Assembly (NCBI GenBank): GCA_003490025.1
Contig: DNJC01000010.1
Coordinates: forward strand, 1-27,896
Direction of reading: 5' to 3'
DNA: 27,896 nt
DNA from: Geobacter sp.
GTDB lineage: Bacteria; Desulfobacterota; Desulfuromonadia; Geobacterales; Geobacteraceae
Of the stretch, positions 7,160-15,259 are shown in pieces. The translations under genes were made by a program, and so were the position numbers. The first letter of the stretch is position 1, and each line of letters begins with the position of its first letter. The notes under the pieces are model-generated. The model searched no databases. It worked only from the letters and a program-made list of their open reading frames with translations, and was not told the DNA's origin.

Positions 7160-8467
7160 ATGTCGAAACCGCAGCTCGGATCCCCGATGATGAATTTTGA
7201 CAACAAACCGACAGTCCTCGTAGTCGACGACAGCGCCGCCATCCGCAGCTACGTCTGCGATCTCCTGAAGCAGGCGGGATGCCTGGTCCGGGAGGCCGCG
7301 GACGGCGCCGACTGCCTCGCCGCCCTCGAGACCTTCTCCCCCGAGGTGGTGCTCCTGGACGTGGAGATGCCCGTGGTTTCGGGCCTCGACGTTCTCCGCT
7401 CCCCGGGGGTGCAGTCCCGCCTCTTCTCGATCATCCTTTTCACCTCCCAGTCCTCGACGGAGCAGATAGCGGCCGGACTCGACCTCGGCGCCGACGACTA
7501 CATCGTCAAGCCTTTCCAGGAGGCGGACCTCCTGGCGCGGATCCAGGCGGCGGTCCGGACCTGCCGCCAGAAGCGGGCGCTGGCGCAGGCCGAGCAGGAG
7601 ACGGCGCGGGCGCTCTCGAGGCTGCAAAGGACGCAGAGAAACCTGGTCGAGCAGGAGAAGGTCGGCGCGGTGGCGAGGCTCGCGGCGGGTGCCGCGCACT
7701 ACATCAACAACCCGCTCGGCTTCGTGATGAGCAACCTCTCCACCCTGGACCGCTACGCCCAGGGGCTCTTGCGCTACGCCGACGAGCTGGCCGACGCCCT
7801 GCGCGCCGCCGACCCGGATTCGGAGCAGGCGATCGAGGCGCTGGAGCGGACCCACCGCCTGCGCCAGATACGCCAGGATCTCCCGCAGATGCTCTTTGAA
7901 ACCAGGGAGGGGGGACAGCGGATCGCCCTCATCGTGCAGCAGATGGCCCAGTTGGAGCAGGGGCTTGCCAACGCCTCCTCGCAGGAGCTCGACCTGGTCG
8001 CCGTGCTGAAGCCGCTGGTCGGCATGATGACCGTCCTGGCCCCTCCCGGGACCGAGGTCACCTGGTCCCAGCCGGAGCACCCGGTCCTGATCCAGGGTTC
8101 CCTCACCCTGCTGAACACCGCGCTGGTCGCGCTGCTCAAGAACGCCTGCGAGGCGCTGGGAACCAAACCGGGCACCATAGACATCTCAATCGAGTCGCAG
8201 CCGGAGCTGGCCGAGATCGTCATCGCCGACAGCGGCAATGGGATCCCACAGGAGCACCTCTACTCACTCTTCGACCCCTTCTTCACCACCAAGAGCCCGG
8301 AAAGCCACGTGGGCCTCGGACTCACCATCGCGCAGCGGTTCATAGCCGGGCACGAGGGACGCATCCTCGTTTCCAGCGACGCCTCGGGAACAACGGTCAG
8401 GATCCAGGTCCCGCGCCTTCCCGATCCCCCCTCCCCCGCGCCGTCCGCCGCGGCCCTCCCCAGTTAA
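7160..8467 (+). CDS. Soluble receiver-histidine kinase with HY at the H-box
   Basis: A soluble 435-residue protein with an N-terminal receiver (TVLVVDDSAAIRSYV, Asp near residue 67 in VVLLDVEMP, Lys in VKPF). A coiled-coil linker follows at about 130-165, then a HisKA-type dimer domain and a HATPase (LLKNACEAL; ADSGNGIP; EHLYSLFDPFFTTKS; VGLGLTIA). The H-box reads GAAHYINNPLGFVMSNL, with H180 followed by Tyr instead of the Glu/Asp found in the kinases at 8660 and 15256. That acidic residue is normally the base for autophosphorylation and phosphatase activity, so the catalytic behaviour may differ. The H-box otherwise matches those two kinases closely, suggesting shared partners. The start is unclear: ATG 7160 has no good ribosome site, and ATG 7187 or 7190 are alternatives just before the receiver. 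It probably ends its own transcription unit, because a new promoter follows. Confidence 0.9.
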   Translation: MSKPQLGSPMMNFDNKPTVLVVDDSAAIRSYVCDLLKQAGCLVREAADGADCLAALETFSPEVVLLDVEMPVVSGLDVLRSPGVQSRLFSIILFTSQSSTEQIAAGLDLGADDYIVKPFQEADLLARIQAAVRTCRQKRALAQAEQETARALSRLQRTQRNLVEQEKVGAVARLAAGAAHYINNPLGFVMSNLSTLDRYAQGLLRYADELADALRAADPDSEQAIEALERTHRLRQIRQDLPQMLFETREGGQRIALIVQQMAQLEQGLANASSQELDLVAVLKPLVGMMTVLAPPGTEVTWSQPEHPVLIQGSLTLLNTALVALLKNACEALGTKPGTIDISIESQPELAEIVIADSGNGIPQEHLYSLFDPFFTTKSPESHVGLGLTIAQRFIAGHEGRILVSSDASGTTVRIQVPRLPDPPSPAPSAAALPS

Positions 8468-8659
8468 CAAACCTTAATCTTTACAATTCTGCCTACTTAG
8501 CTCACATTTCGCCTCAAGCTGGCGGCGTTCGCTCCGATAATAACAACAGGGGCGTCCTCTTCGACCCGCTCGCCCCGCTCGCCGGGCAGTCGCCGGCTCA
8601 GGAACCGCCGTTGGGAAGAGCACCGGATCAAGGACCGGCCTCTTTGCGGAGATTTAGAC
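8468..8659. other. Leader region of the signalling cluster
   Basis: A 192-base gap. The first 45 bases are AT-richer, then comes the sigma-28-like promoter (8514-8540), then a GC-rich leader of about 110 bases ending in GGAG (8648-8651), 8 bases before the ATG at 8660. I looked for a c-di-GMP riboswitch in the leader and did not recognise its conserved bases. Confidence 0.45.
8514..8540 (+). promoter_or_regulatory. Sigma-28 (FliA) type promoter
   Basis: TCAAGCTG (8514-8521) and TCCGATAA (8533-8540) are separated by exactly 11 bases. The enterobacterial FliA consensus is TAAAGTTT-N11-GCCGATAA, so the match is 5/8 in the -35 and 7/8 in the -10 with the correct spacing. It would place the signalling cluster at 8660-19627 in the motility or chemotaxis regulon. 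I see no competing sigma-70 promoter of similar quality next to it. Confidence 0.6.
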
Positions 8660-11600
8660 ATGAAAATCAACACCAGGATTTCCGGATCCATATTCCTGCT
8701 GGTCGCGGCGCTGATGGGGCTTTTGACCCTGACCGGGTACCGCTACCTTGCGCACACCCTGGTGGAGACGTTTTCCATGCAGCAGCGGTCGATGCTGAAC
8801 CTGGCGGCGCGGCATGTCGACGACGAGCTGGCGCGCTCGCTGGACATGCTCGCCCTGGTGGTCAAGGGGATGGACGAGGGAACTCTGAACAACAGGAAGG
8901 CGCTGCAGGCTTCGCTGGACCAGGTGAAGGGGACACGGGGGTATTTCGACGCCGGGCTGGAGGTGATAGACAGCGAAAAGCGGGTGGCGGCCCAGAGCCC
9001 CCCCTCCTCCCCGGACGCGCAGCTGCGCAAGAGGGACTACGTCGCCATGACCCTTGCCACCGGCAAGCCGTACATCTCCGCCCCCTACCCGGCCCCTTCA
9101 CCCCCGAACCACCCGAGGATCAGCTTCAGCGTGCCGATCCTCGCAAAGGACGGGAGCGTCGCCGGTCTCCTGGCGGGGCACCAGGACCTCATGCGCCAGG
9201 GGAGCGGAAGCGACCTGGAAAGGATCGGCAACAAGGGGCGCCTCATCGTCGTGGAAAGGAGCCGGACCATCCTGAGGCACCCGGAGCCGGGGCACGTCAT
9301 GGAGCGGATAGCGCCGGGAGAGGACCGCGGCATCGACGAGGCGCTGCAGGAAAACCACGTGGGGTACGGGGAGAGCACCGCCCCCGACGGGGAGAAGTGG
9401 ATCACCGTCGCCACCCCCCTGAAGAACGCGCAATGGATCGTCGCCGTCCAGTACCCGGAATCGGAGGCGTACCAGCCGCTCAAGGAGGCCCGGCTGGTTT
9501 TCGGCGCCTCCCTCGTCATCTTCTTGTTCCTGACCCAGATGACCCTCTGCCGACTGCTGCGGCGCATAACCGGGCCCCTGGCCAACCTGATCGGACAGGT
9601 GCGCGCCCTCCCGGCCAAGGGAGGGGAGCAGCGCACCATCACCGTCGCGACCGGGGACGAACTCGAGCACCTGGCGCTCGCCGTGAACGGGCTGGTCGCT
9701 GAGATGGACAAGAGGCAGGAGACCCTGGAGGAGAACCAGGAACTGTACCGGATCATCGCCAACTTCACCACCGAGCTGGCCACCCTCAGCAACCCCGACG
9801 GCACGCTGCGCTACATCTCGTCCAACTGCCTGGCCCTGACCGGCTACACGGACCGCGAGTTCATCGAGTCGCCGCAGCTTCTGGAAGAGATCATCCACCC
9901 GGACGACCTGGAGCAGTGGAGGCACCGCAGGGATAACTGCGCCAATAAGGAGAGCTGCAACGGATGCGTCGAACTCCGCCTGGTCACCAGGCAGGGAGAG
10001 ATCCGCTGGTTCAAGTTCAACTGCAGCGTGGTGACCGGGCAAAACGGCGAATGCCTCGGGCGGCGCGGCAGCTTCCGCGACATATCGCAGGACAGGCTCC
10101 TCGAGGGGATGCTGGAGAAAGAGCGGCGCTTCGCAGAGAGCCTTTTGGAAAACACCTCCACCCCGCTCTTCGTCATCGACAAGGAGCACCGCATCGTGGT
10201 CTGGAACCGCGCCATGACGGAGATGACCGGATTGCCGGCCGGGGAGATGCTCGGGACCGACCGGCAGTGGGTGCCGTTCTACCCGCAGAAGCGCCCGACC
10301 CTGTCCGACCTGATCCTGGACGGCGACGACGGGCGGATCGGGGAGCTGTACCGCACCTTCAGCCGGGACGTGGTGATGAAGGGGATGGCGCGGGCCGAGG
10401 GGTGGTACCAGAACCTCAACGGCAAGGACCGCTACCTCTTCTTCGACGCCGCCCCGGTGCTCCATGACGGGGAGACCGTCGCCGTGGTCGAGACGCTCTA
10501 CGACATCACGGAGAGGGCCCGCGCCGAGGAGTCGCTCCGGCTGTTCTCCCGCGCCGTCGACCAGGGGGCCAGCACCATCCTGATCACCGACCCCACCGGG
10601 ACCATCCTCTACGCGAACCGCAAGTTCAGCGAGGTGAGCGGCTACACGCAGGAGGAGGTCATCGGGAGGAAGCCGAGCATCCTCAAATCCGGGAACCAGC
10701 CGGACGAGATGTACCGGAATCTCTGGGAGACCATCACGGCCGGCCGCGAATGGCACGGCGAGTTCCAGAACAGGCGCAAGGACGGCACCCTCTTCTGGGA
10801 AAGCGCCATCATCTCCCCCATCTGCGACCACGAAGGGAAGGTGACCCACTTCATCGGCATCAAGGAGGAGATATCCGCGAGAAAGGATGCCGAGCGCCAG
10901 CTTCTGAAGAGCCAGGCCGAGATGGTGCTCAAGCACGAGCAGTTGACCGAGCTGTTCCGCCAGGTGGAGAAGGGGAAGAAGGAGTGGGAGCAGACCATGG
11001 ACTGCATCGACGACATGGTGGCCATGGTGGACGGCAGCGGGAAGGTACGGCGCTGCAACCGCGCCTTCGAGAGGATCGCGGGGACCACTTACAGGGAACT
11101 CCTCTCCTCCAACTGGCGCGACCTCCTCGGCGCGGTCGGTCTCGACATAGACCAGCTGGAGGGGGGGAGCGGGGAGCTTTACCACGAGCCGACCCGGCGC
11201 TGGTTCACGCTCAGGACCTACCCTTACGGCGACCACGACGGGGCCGTCATCATGCTGCACGACCTGACCGAGATAAAGCTGGTCTCCGAGCAGCTGGCCG
11301 ACGCCTACGAGGAGCTGAAGTCGACCCACTCCCAGCTTTTGCAGCAGGAGAAAATGGCCTCAATCGGGCAGCTCGCCGCCGGGGTCGCCCACGAGATCAA
11401 CAACCCGATGGGGTTCATCTCCAGCAACCTCGGCACCATGGGGAAGTACCTGGAAAGGCTGGAGGGATTCCTGGAGCTGCAGTCGGAGGCGGTGATCCGG
11501 GCCGCCTCGGATCAGTTGAGAGAGGAGATGGTCCAGGCGAGGAAGAAGTTCAAGGTCGACTACATCCTGGGGGACGCCCGGAGCCTCCTGGCCGAGTCGC

Positions 11601-12127
11601 AGGACGGGGCGGAGCGGGTGCGGACCATCGTGCAGAACCTGAAGAGCTTCTCCAGGGTGGACGACGCCCAGGCCACCTACGTCGACCTCAACGAATGCCT
11701 GGAGAGCACCATCACCATCGCCTGGAACGAGCTCAAGTACAAGACCACGCTGATCAGGGACTACGGCGAACTCCCCCCGGTCAAGTGCCTCCCCCAGCAG
11801 CTGAACCAGGTCTTTTTGAACATCCTGGTGAACGCGGCGCACGCCATCGAGAAGCAGGGCGAGGTGACCGTCACCACCCGGTGCGCCGGGAGCGAAGTCA
11901 CCATCGCCATCCACGACACCGGCGGCGGCATCCCGGACGCCATCAAGAGCAGGATCTTCGAGCCTTTCTTCACCACCAAGGAGGTCGGCAAGGGGACGGG
12001 GCTCGGGTTGTCGATCAGCTACGACATCATCAAGAAGCATAACGGGAGCATAGAGGTGGAGAGTTCCCCCGGAGAGGGGACCACCTTCATCATCAGGCTC
12101 CCGATCGAGGGGGGGATAGAAGCATGA
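8660..12127 (+). CDS. Cache-HAMP-4xPAS sensor histidine kinase
   Basis: A membrane sensor kinase of 1155 residues that opens the cluster. TM1 is at about residues 8-30, then a periplasmic Cache-type domain to about 270, TM2 at about 279-299, then HAMP. Four PAS domains follow: about 365-475 (PAS_3-like, LTGYTDREFIESPQLLEEII), 485-620 (with GWYQNLNGKDRYLFF), 625-750 (VSGYTQEEVIGRKPSILKSG) and 775-880. The HisKA box GVAHEINNPMGFISSNL has His near residue 911. The HATPase has NILVNAAHAIE, HDTGGGIP and GKGTGLGLSISY. There is no receiver, so phosphate must go to separate receivers, of which four follow in the same cluster. The ATG at 8660 has GGAG 8 bases upstream. The stop overlaps the next start by 4 bases (ATGA), a sign of translational coupling. 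PAS1 has the Cys pair CANKESCNGC, which could bind metal, but this is speculation. Confidence 0.93.
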   Translation: MKINTRISGSIFLLVAALMGLLTLTGYRYLAHTLVETFSMQQRSMLNLAARHVDDELARSLDMLALVVKGMDEGTLNNRKALQASLDQVKGTRGYFDAGLEVIDSEKRVAAQSPPSSPDAQLRKRDYVAMTLATGKPYISAPYPAPSPPNHPRISFSVPILAKDGSVAGLLAGHQDLMRQGSGSDLERIGNKGRLIVVERSRTILRHPEPGHVMERIAPGEDRGIDEALQENHVGYGESTAPDGEKWITVATPLKNAQWIVAVQYPESEAYQPLKEARLVFGASLVIFLFLTQMTLCRLLRRITGPLANLIGQVRALPAKGGEQRTITVATGDELEHLALAVNGLVAEMDKRQETLEENQELYRIIANFTTELATLSNPDGTLRYISSNCLALTGYTDREFIESPQLLEEIIHPDDLEQWRHRRDNCANKESCNGCVELRLVTRQGEIRWFKFNCSVVTGQNGECLGRRGSFRDISQDRLLEGMLEKERRFAESLLENTSTPLFVIDKEHRIVVWNRAMTEMTGLPAGEMLGTDRQWVPFYPQKRPTLSDLILDGDDGRIGELYRTFSRDVVMKGMARAEGWYQNLNGKDRYLFFDAAPVLHDGETVAVVETLYDITERARAEESLRLFSRAVDQGASTILITDPTGTILYANRKFSEVSGYTQEEVIGRKPSILKSGNQPDEMYRNLWETITAGREWHGEFQNRRKDGTLFWESAIISPICDHEGKVTHFIGIKEEISARKDAERQLLKSQAEMVLKHEQLTELFRQVEKGKKEWEQTMDCIDDMVAMVDGSGKVRRCNRAFERIAGTTYRELLSSNWRDLLGAVGLDIDQLEGGSGELYHEPTRRWFTLRTYPYGDHDGAVIMLHDLTEIKLVSEQLADAYEELKSTHSQLLQQEKMASIGQLAAGVAHEINNPMGFISSNLGTMGKYLERLEGFLELQSEAVIRAASDQLREEMVQARKKFKVDYILGDARSLLAESQDGAERVRTIVQNLKSFSRVDDAQATYVDLNECLESTITIAWNELKYKTTLIRDYGELPPVKCLPQQLNQVFLNILVNAAHAIEKQGEVTVTTRCAGSEVTIAIHDTGGGIPDAIKSRIFEPFFTTKEVGKGTGLGLSISYDIIKKHNGSIEVESSPGEGTTFIIRLPIEGGIEA

Positions 12128-12939
12128 TCAGCCAGTGCCAGACCAGGATACTGTGCGTCGACGACGAGAGAAACGTGCTGCGCGCGCTGGAGCGGATCTT
12201 TCTGGACGACGACTACGACATCCTGACCGCGTCGTCGGGAGAGGAAGGGCTCGAGATCCTCAACTCGACCGAAGAGGTCCAGGTGGTCATCTCCGACTTC
12301 AGGATGCCGGGGATGAACGGGGTGGAGTTCCTGAAGGAGGTCTTCCAGAGGCGCCCGGAGACCATCCGGATCGTCCTTTCCGGCTACGCGGACACGGCGG
12401 CGGTGGTGTCGGCGATAAACGAGGGGAAGATCTACAAGTTCATCCCCAAGCCGTGGAACGACGACGAACTGCGGGTGACCGTGGCCAAGGCGCTGGAGAC
12501 CTTCACCATCCAGCACAGAAACGAGCAGCTGGCGGAGGAGCTGAAGCTGAAGACCCAGGAACTCTCCGAGCTGAACGCGAACCTGGAGCGGCTCGCCTCC
12601 CAGTGCGACTGCGGCTCGCAGCCGCAACACCGGGACCTGATCCGGGCCGAGAGGCTCCTGGAACTGCTCCCGGTGGGGGTGATCGTGCTCGACCCGGCGG
12701 GGGCGGTCATCCGCGTCAACCGGGAGGCGGGACGCATGCTCCGGGTGGAGGGGGAGGCCATGGTCGGCAAGAGCTGGCGGGAGGCGCTCCCACCGGAGCT
12801 TTCGGCCCTGGCGGCGGATCTCCCCCGGGGCAGGAACCGCTGCCGGATGGCGGCGGCCGACGGGAGCGAGCTGCAGGTACAGGGGGTGGCATCCGCCGAC
12901 GGAGGGAACGAGGTCATCCTAGCCATGAGCAGGTGCTGA
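12124..12939 (+). CDS. Response regulator, receiver plus C-terminal PAS-like domain
   Basis: A 271-residue soluble protein. The receiver covers about residues 8-125 with the acidic pair DD, phosphorylation Asp at 58 (VVISDFRMPGMNG), the Thr/Ser position in VLSGYAD and Lys in IPKPWND. A coiled coil (about 130-160) links it to a small PAS-like domain (about 170-271; LLPVGVIVLDPAGAVIRVNREAGRML). There is no DNA-binding or enzymatic output, so it probably acts by protein contact or as a phosphate shuttle. It is coupled by an ATGA overlap to the kinase at 8660, making it that kinase's likeliest partner. A Cys-Asp-Cys in the linker (residues about 161-163) is unexplained. Confidence 0.9.
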   Translation: MISQCQTRILCVDDERNVLRALERIFLDDDYDILTASSGEEGLEILNSTEEVQVVISDFRMPGMNGVEFLKEVFQRRPETIRIVLSGYADTAAVVSAINEGKIYKFIPKPWNDDELRVTVAKALETFTIQHRNEQLAEELKLKTQELSELNANLERLASQCDCGSQPQHRDLIRAERLLELLPVGVIVLDPAGAVIRVNREAGRMLRVEGEAMVGKSWREALPPELSALAADLPRGRNRCRMAAADGSELQVQGVASADGGNEVILAMSRC

Positions 12940-12953
12940 GGGGCTAGGCGCAA

Positions 12954-12975
12954 CCGGAAGCGCCGGAGCTTCCGG
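12954..12975. repeat. Hairpin between cluster genes
   Basis: CCGGAAGC (12954-12961) and GCTTCCGG (12968-12975) form an 8-bp stem with a 6-base loop in the 71-base gap before the HD-GYP-like gene. It has no T-run, so it is more likely an mRNA stability or attenuation element than a full terminator. Confidence 0.55.
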
Positions 12976-13010
12976 CGGACGGAGAAGGCGCAGCATCGAG
13001 GAGCAACCGC

Positions 13011-14597
13011 ATGACGGCAGATCTGAAGGATACATCATACAAGGTACTCCTGGTCGACGACGAGGAGAACATCACCCGCTCCATCGCGCGCCTCTTGCTG
13101 CAGCAGGAGATCGAGCTGGAGGTGCTGGTCGCCTCCTCCGGCCCCCAGGGGCTGGAGGTTCTGCAGCAGCACCCCGACGTGGCGCTCATCGTTTCGGACC
13201 AGCGCATGCCCGTGATGACCGGGGCCCAGTTCCTGGAACAGGCGAAGAAAGTCGCGCCCGACGCGGTGCGCATGGTGCTGACCGGGTACGCGGACATGGC
13301 CGCCACCATGGACGCCGTCAACAAGGGGGGGGCCTGGCGCTACCTCACCAAGCCGTGGGACGACGAGGTCCTCGCCCGCAGCATAATCGAGGGGGTGGAG
13401 CAGTTCCACCTGGTCCAGGAGAACCGGCGGCTGACGGCGCTGGTGGAAAAGCAGAACCAGGAACTCTCCGAGTGGAACAGCGGCCTCAAGAACCGGCTCT
13501 TCGAGCAGACCGCCACCATCCGGCGCCAGAACGAGGAACTGAAGAGCAGGAACGACCAGATCGGCAAGGCGTTCCGCAACACCATCGTCGCCTTTTCCCG
13601 CCTGATCGAGCAGCACAGCCCCAGGCTGCAGGCCCACACGGCCAACGTGACCGAGCTGTCGGTGCGGCTGGCCAAGGATCTGAAGCTCTCCCCGGAAGAG
13701 ATCGAGACGGTCCGCACGGCGGCCCTTTTGCACGACGTCGGCGTGATCGGGCTCCCCCCGGAACTTCTGGCCAAGCCGATGGCGGCCATGTCCGGCGAGG
13801 AGCTGCAGCTCTACCTGCAGCACGCGGTGCGCGGGCAGACCGCGCTGGACGAGGTGGAGGAGCTGAGGGAGGCGGGGGTGCTGGTGCGTCATCACCACGA
13901 GCATTTCGACGGCGCCGGCGTTCCGGACCGGGTGGCGGGGGAGCGGATACCGCTGGGGGCGAGGATCATCGCCTTCGCCGACTTCGTCGACCGGCAGCTG
14001 ACCGACGACCGGGGTGAAGCCGCCGTCACCGGCGTGCTGGCGCAGGCGGAGAGGGAGCTCGGGCGCCAGCTCGACCCGGCGCTTTTCCCGCTGATCAAGC
14101 CCCACGTCCTCGCCCTCTACCTTTCCGGCGCCCCCACCGCCTCGCCGCCGGTGGAGGAGAAGGAGCTGCGCCCCAAGCAGCTCATGGAGGGGATGCTGGT
14201 GACCCGCAACCTCTACAGCGGTTCGGGTCTGCTCCTGCTCCAGAAGGGGACCATTTTGGGGGGATACCACATCGTCAACGTGCTGCGCCACTACAAGGTC
14301 GATCCCCCCTCCGGCGGCATCTTCGTCAGCTGGAGCGCGGGAAGCGCCAAGGACGGCGTGCAGCTGAGGACGCAGGGGCGCATGAGCTTCGAGACCGAAA
14401 CCGAGCTGGAACTGCAGCCCGGGCAGCTGGTGGAGGGAATGCGCATCAACCGAAACCTCTACAGCGGCACCGGTTTGCTCCTTCTGACCGAAGGAAGCTT
14501 CCTCGACGCCGGCAAGATCGTGTCGCTGGCGCGCTACTACGACATCGATCCCCCGGCGACCGGGGTCTTCATTTCCCGGTCGAGGCAAATATCATGA
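13011..14597 (+). CDS. Receiver plus HD-GYP-like domain (GVP variant)
   Basis: A 528-residue protein of the RpfG type, whose usual role is hydrolysis of c-di-GMP. The receiver has Asp 63 (LIVSDQRMPVMTG) and Lys in LTKPWDDE. A coiled coil follows at about 140-190, then an HD domain with H241-D242 (ALLHDVGVIGLP). The HHHEHFDGAGVP stretch at 294-305 replaces the usual HHExxDGxGYP. The Lys of HDIGK is Val and the Tyr of GYP is Val, so catalysis may be reduced or altered, although the metal-binding His/Asp residues remain. Two similar C-terminal segments follow, at about 384-440 and 466-522 (GMLVTRNLYSGSGLLLLQKG and GMRINRNLYSGTGLLLLTEG). The ATG at 13011 has GAGGAG about 7 bases upstream. The stop overlaps the GTPase start by 4 bases. 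Residue 301-305 coding and the HD pair are read directly; reduced activity is inference. Confidence 0.9.
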   Translation: MTADLKDTSYKVLLVDDEENITRSIARLLLQQEIELEVLVASSGPQGLEVLQQHPDVALIVSDQRMPVMTGAQFLEQAKKVAPDAVRMVLTGYADMAATMDAVNKGGAWRYLTKPWDDEVLARSIIEGVEQFHLVQENRRLTALVEKQNQELSEWNSGLKNRLFEQTATIRRQNEELKSRNDQIGKAFRNTIVAFSRLIEQHSPRLQAHTANVTELSVRLAKDLKLSPEEIETVRTAALLHDVGVIGLPPELLAKPMAAMSGEELQLYLQHAVRGQTALDEVEELREAGVLVRHHHEHFDGAGVPDRVAGERIPLGARIIAFADFVDRQLTDDRGEAAVTGVLAQAERELGRQLDPALFPLIKPHVLALYLSGAPTASPPVEEKELRPKQLMEGMLVTRNLYSGSGLLLLQKGTILGGYHIVNVLRHYKVDPPSGGIFVSWSAGSAKDGVQLRTQGRMSFETETELELQPGQLVEGMRINRNLYSGTGLLLLTEGSFLDAGKIVSLARYYDIDPPATGVFISRSRQIS

Positions 14598-15259
14598 TCG
14601 AATACAGCGAGAAAGAGCGACGCATGGTGCTGAAGCTGGTCTACTACGGCCCCGCCCTCTCCGGCAAGACCACCAACCTGCTGCAGCTCCACGAGCAGCT
14701 GACCAGGCAGGGGCGCGGCGAGCTGATGGTGCTGGACACCACCGGCGACAGGACCATCTACTTCGACCTGCTCCCCTTCTTCCTCACGGCGCCGAGCGGC
14801 CTGAAGATCAAGGTGAAGGTGTACACGGTCCCCGGGCAGGTCTGCCACGACGCCACCAGGAAGGCCGTTTTGCAGCGGGCCGACGGCATCGCCTTCATCG
14901 CCGATTCCAAGCCCGCCGAGGCGCAGAACAACTTCGCGAGCTTCGACAACCTGGAGCGGAACCTCCTGGTGGTGGGGCTCGACATCGACGCCGTGCCGCT
15001 GGTCATACAGTTCAACAAGCGGGACCTCCCGGACGCCATCCCCGAGGAGGAGCTGCGCCGGGCCTGGGGACCGACCGGGATACCGGTCATGATGGCGAGC
15101 GCCCTGCACGGCGAGGGGGTCGCCGAGACCTTCCGGACCCTGGCCGGCCTCGTCTACGACCGCATCGACGCGCGCTTTGACCTGTCGAGCGGGCACGGGC
15201 TGACCCGCGACATGTTCGTCCGGCAGCTGAGTTCGCTCCATGGGGGAGAGGAGGAATGA
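14594..15259 (+). CDS. MglA-family small GTPase
   Basis: A 221-residue Ras-like GTPase closely resembling MglA, the switch that sets the leading cell pole in Myxococcus. The P-loop GPALSGKTT is at residues 19-27, switch 1 follows with GDRTIYFDLLP, and the G3 motif TVPGQ is at 78-82, with Gln 82 at the position known as catalytic in MglA. The G4 motif NKRD is at 141-144. The C-terminus extends about 25 residues beyond typical MglA (ARFDLSSGHGLTRDMFVRQL) and may be a docking segment. No MglB/roadblock activator is encoded in the window, which is unusual because the two are often adjacent. Both ends are coupled: ATGA overlap with the HD-GYP-like gene and ATGATG overlap with the following kinase. 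I infer control of the location or activity of the GspE-like ATPase encoded two genes downstream. Confidence 0.92.
   Translation: MIEYSEKERRMVLKLVYYGPALSGKTTNLLQLHEQLTRQGRGELMVLDTTGDRTIYFDLLPFFLTAPSGLKIKVKVYTVPGQVCHDATRKAVLQRADGIAFIADSKPAEAQNNFASFDNLERNLLVVGLDIDAVPLVIQFNKRDLPDAIPEEELRRAWGPTGIPVMMASALHGEGVAETFRTLAGLVYDRIDARFDLSSGHGLTRDMFVRQLSSLHGGEEE

Noticed and set aside
8541..8659. Possible c-di-GMP (GEMM) riboswitch in the leader of the cluster
   Set aside because: The conserved GEMM bases and tetraloop/receptor pattern were not recognisable.
9098..11329. 743-codon minus-strand frame over the Cache-PAS kinase
   Set aside because: Shadow of a high-GC gene, with no motif and no ribosome site.
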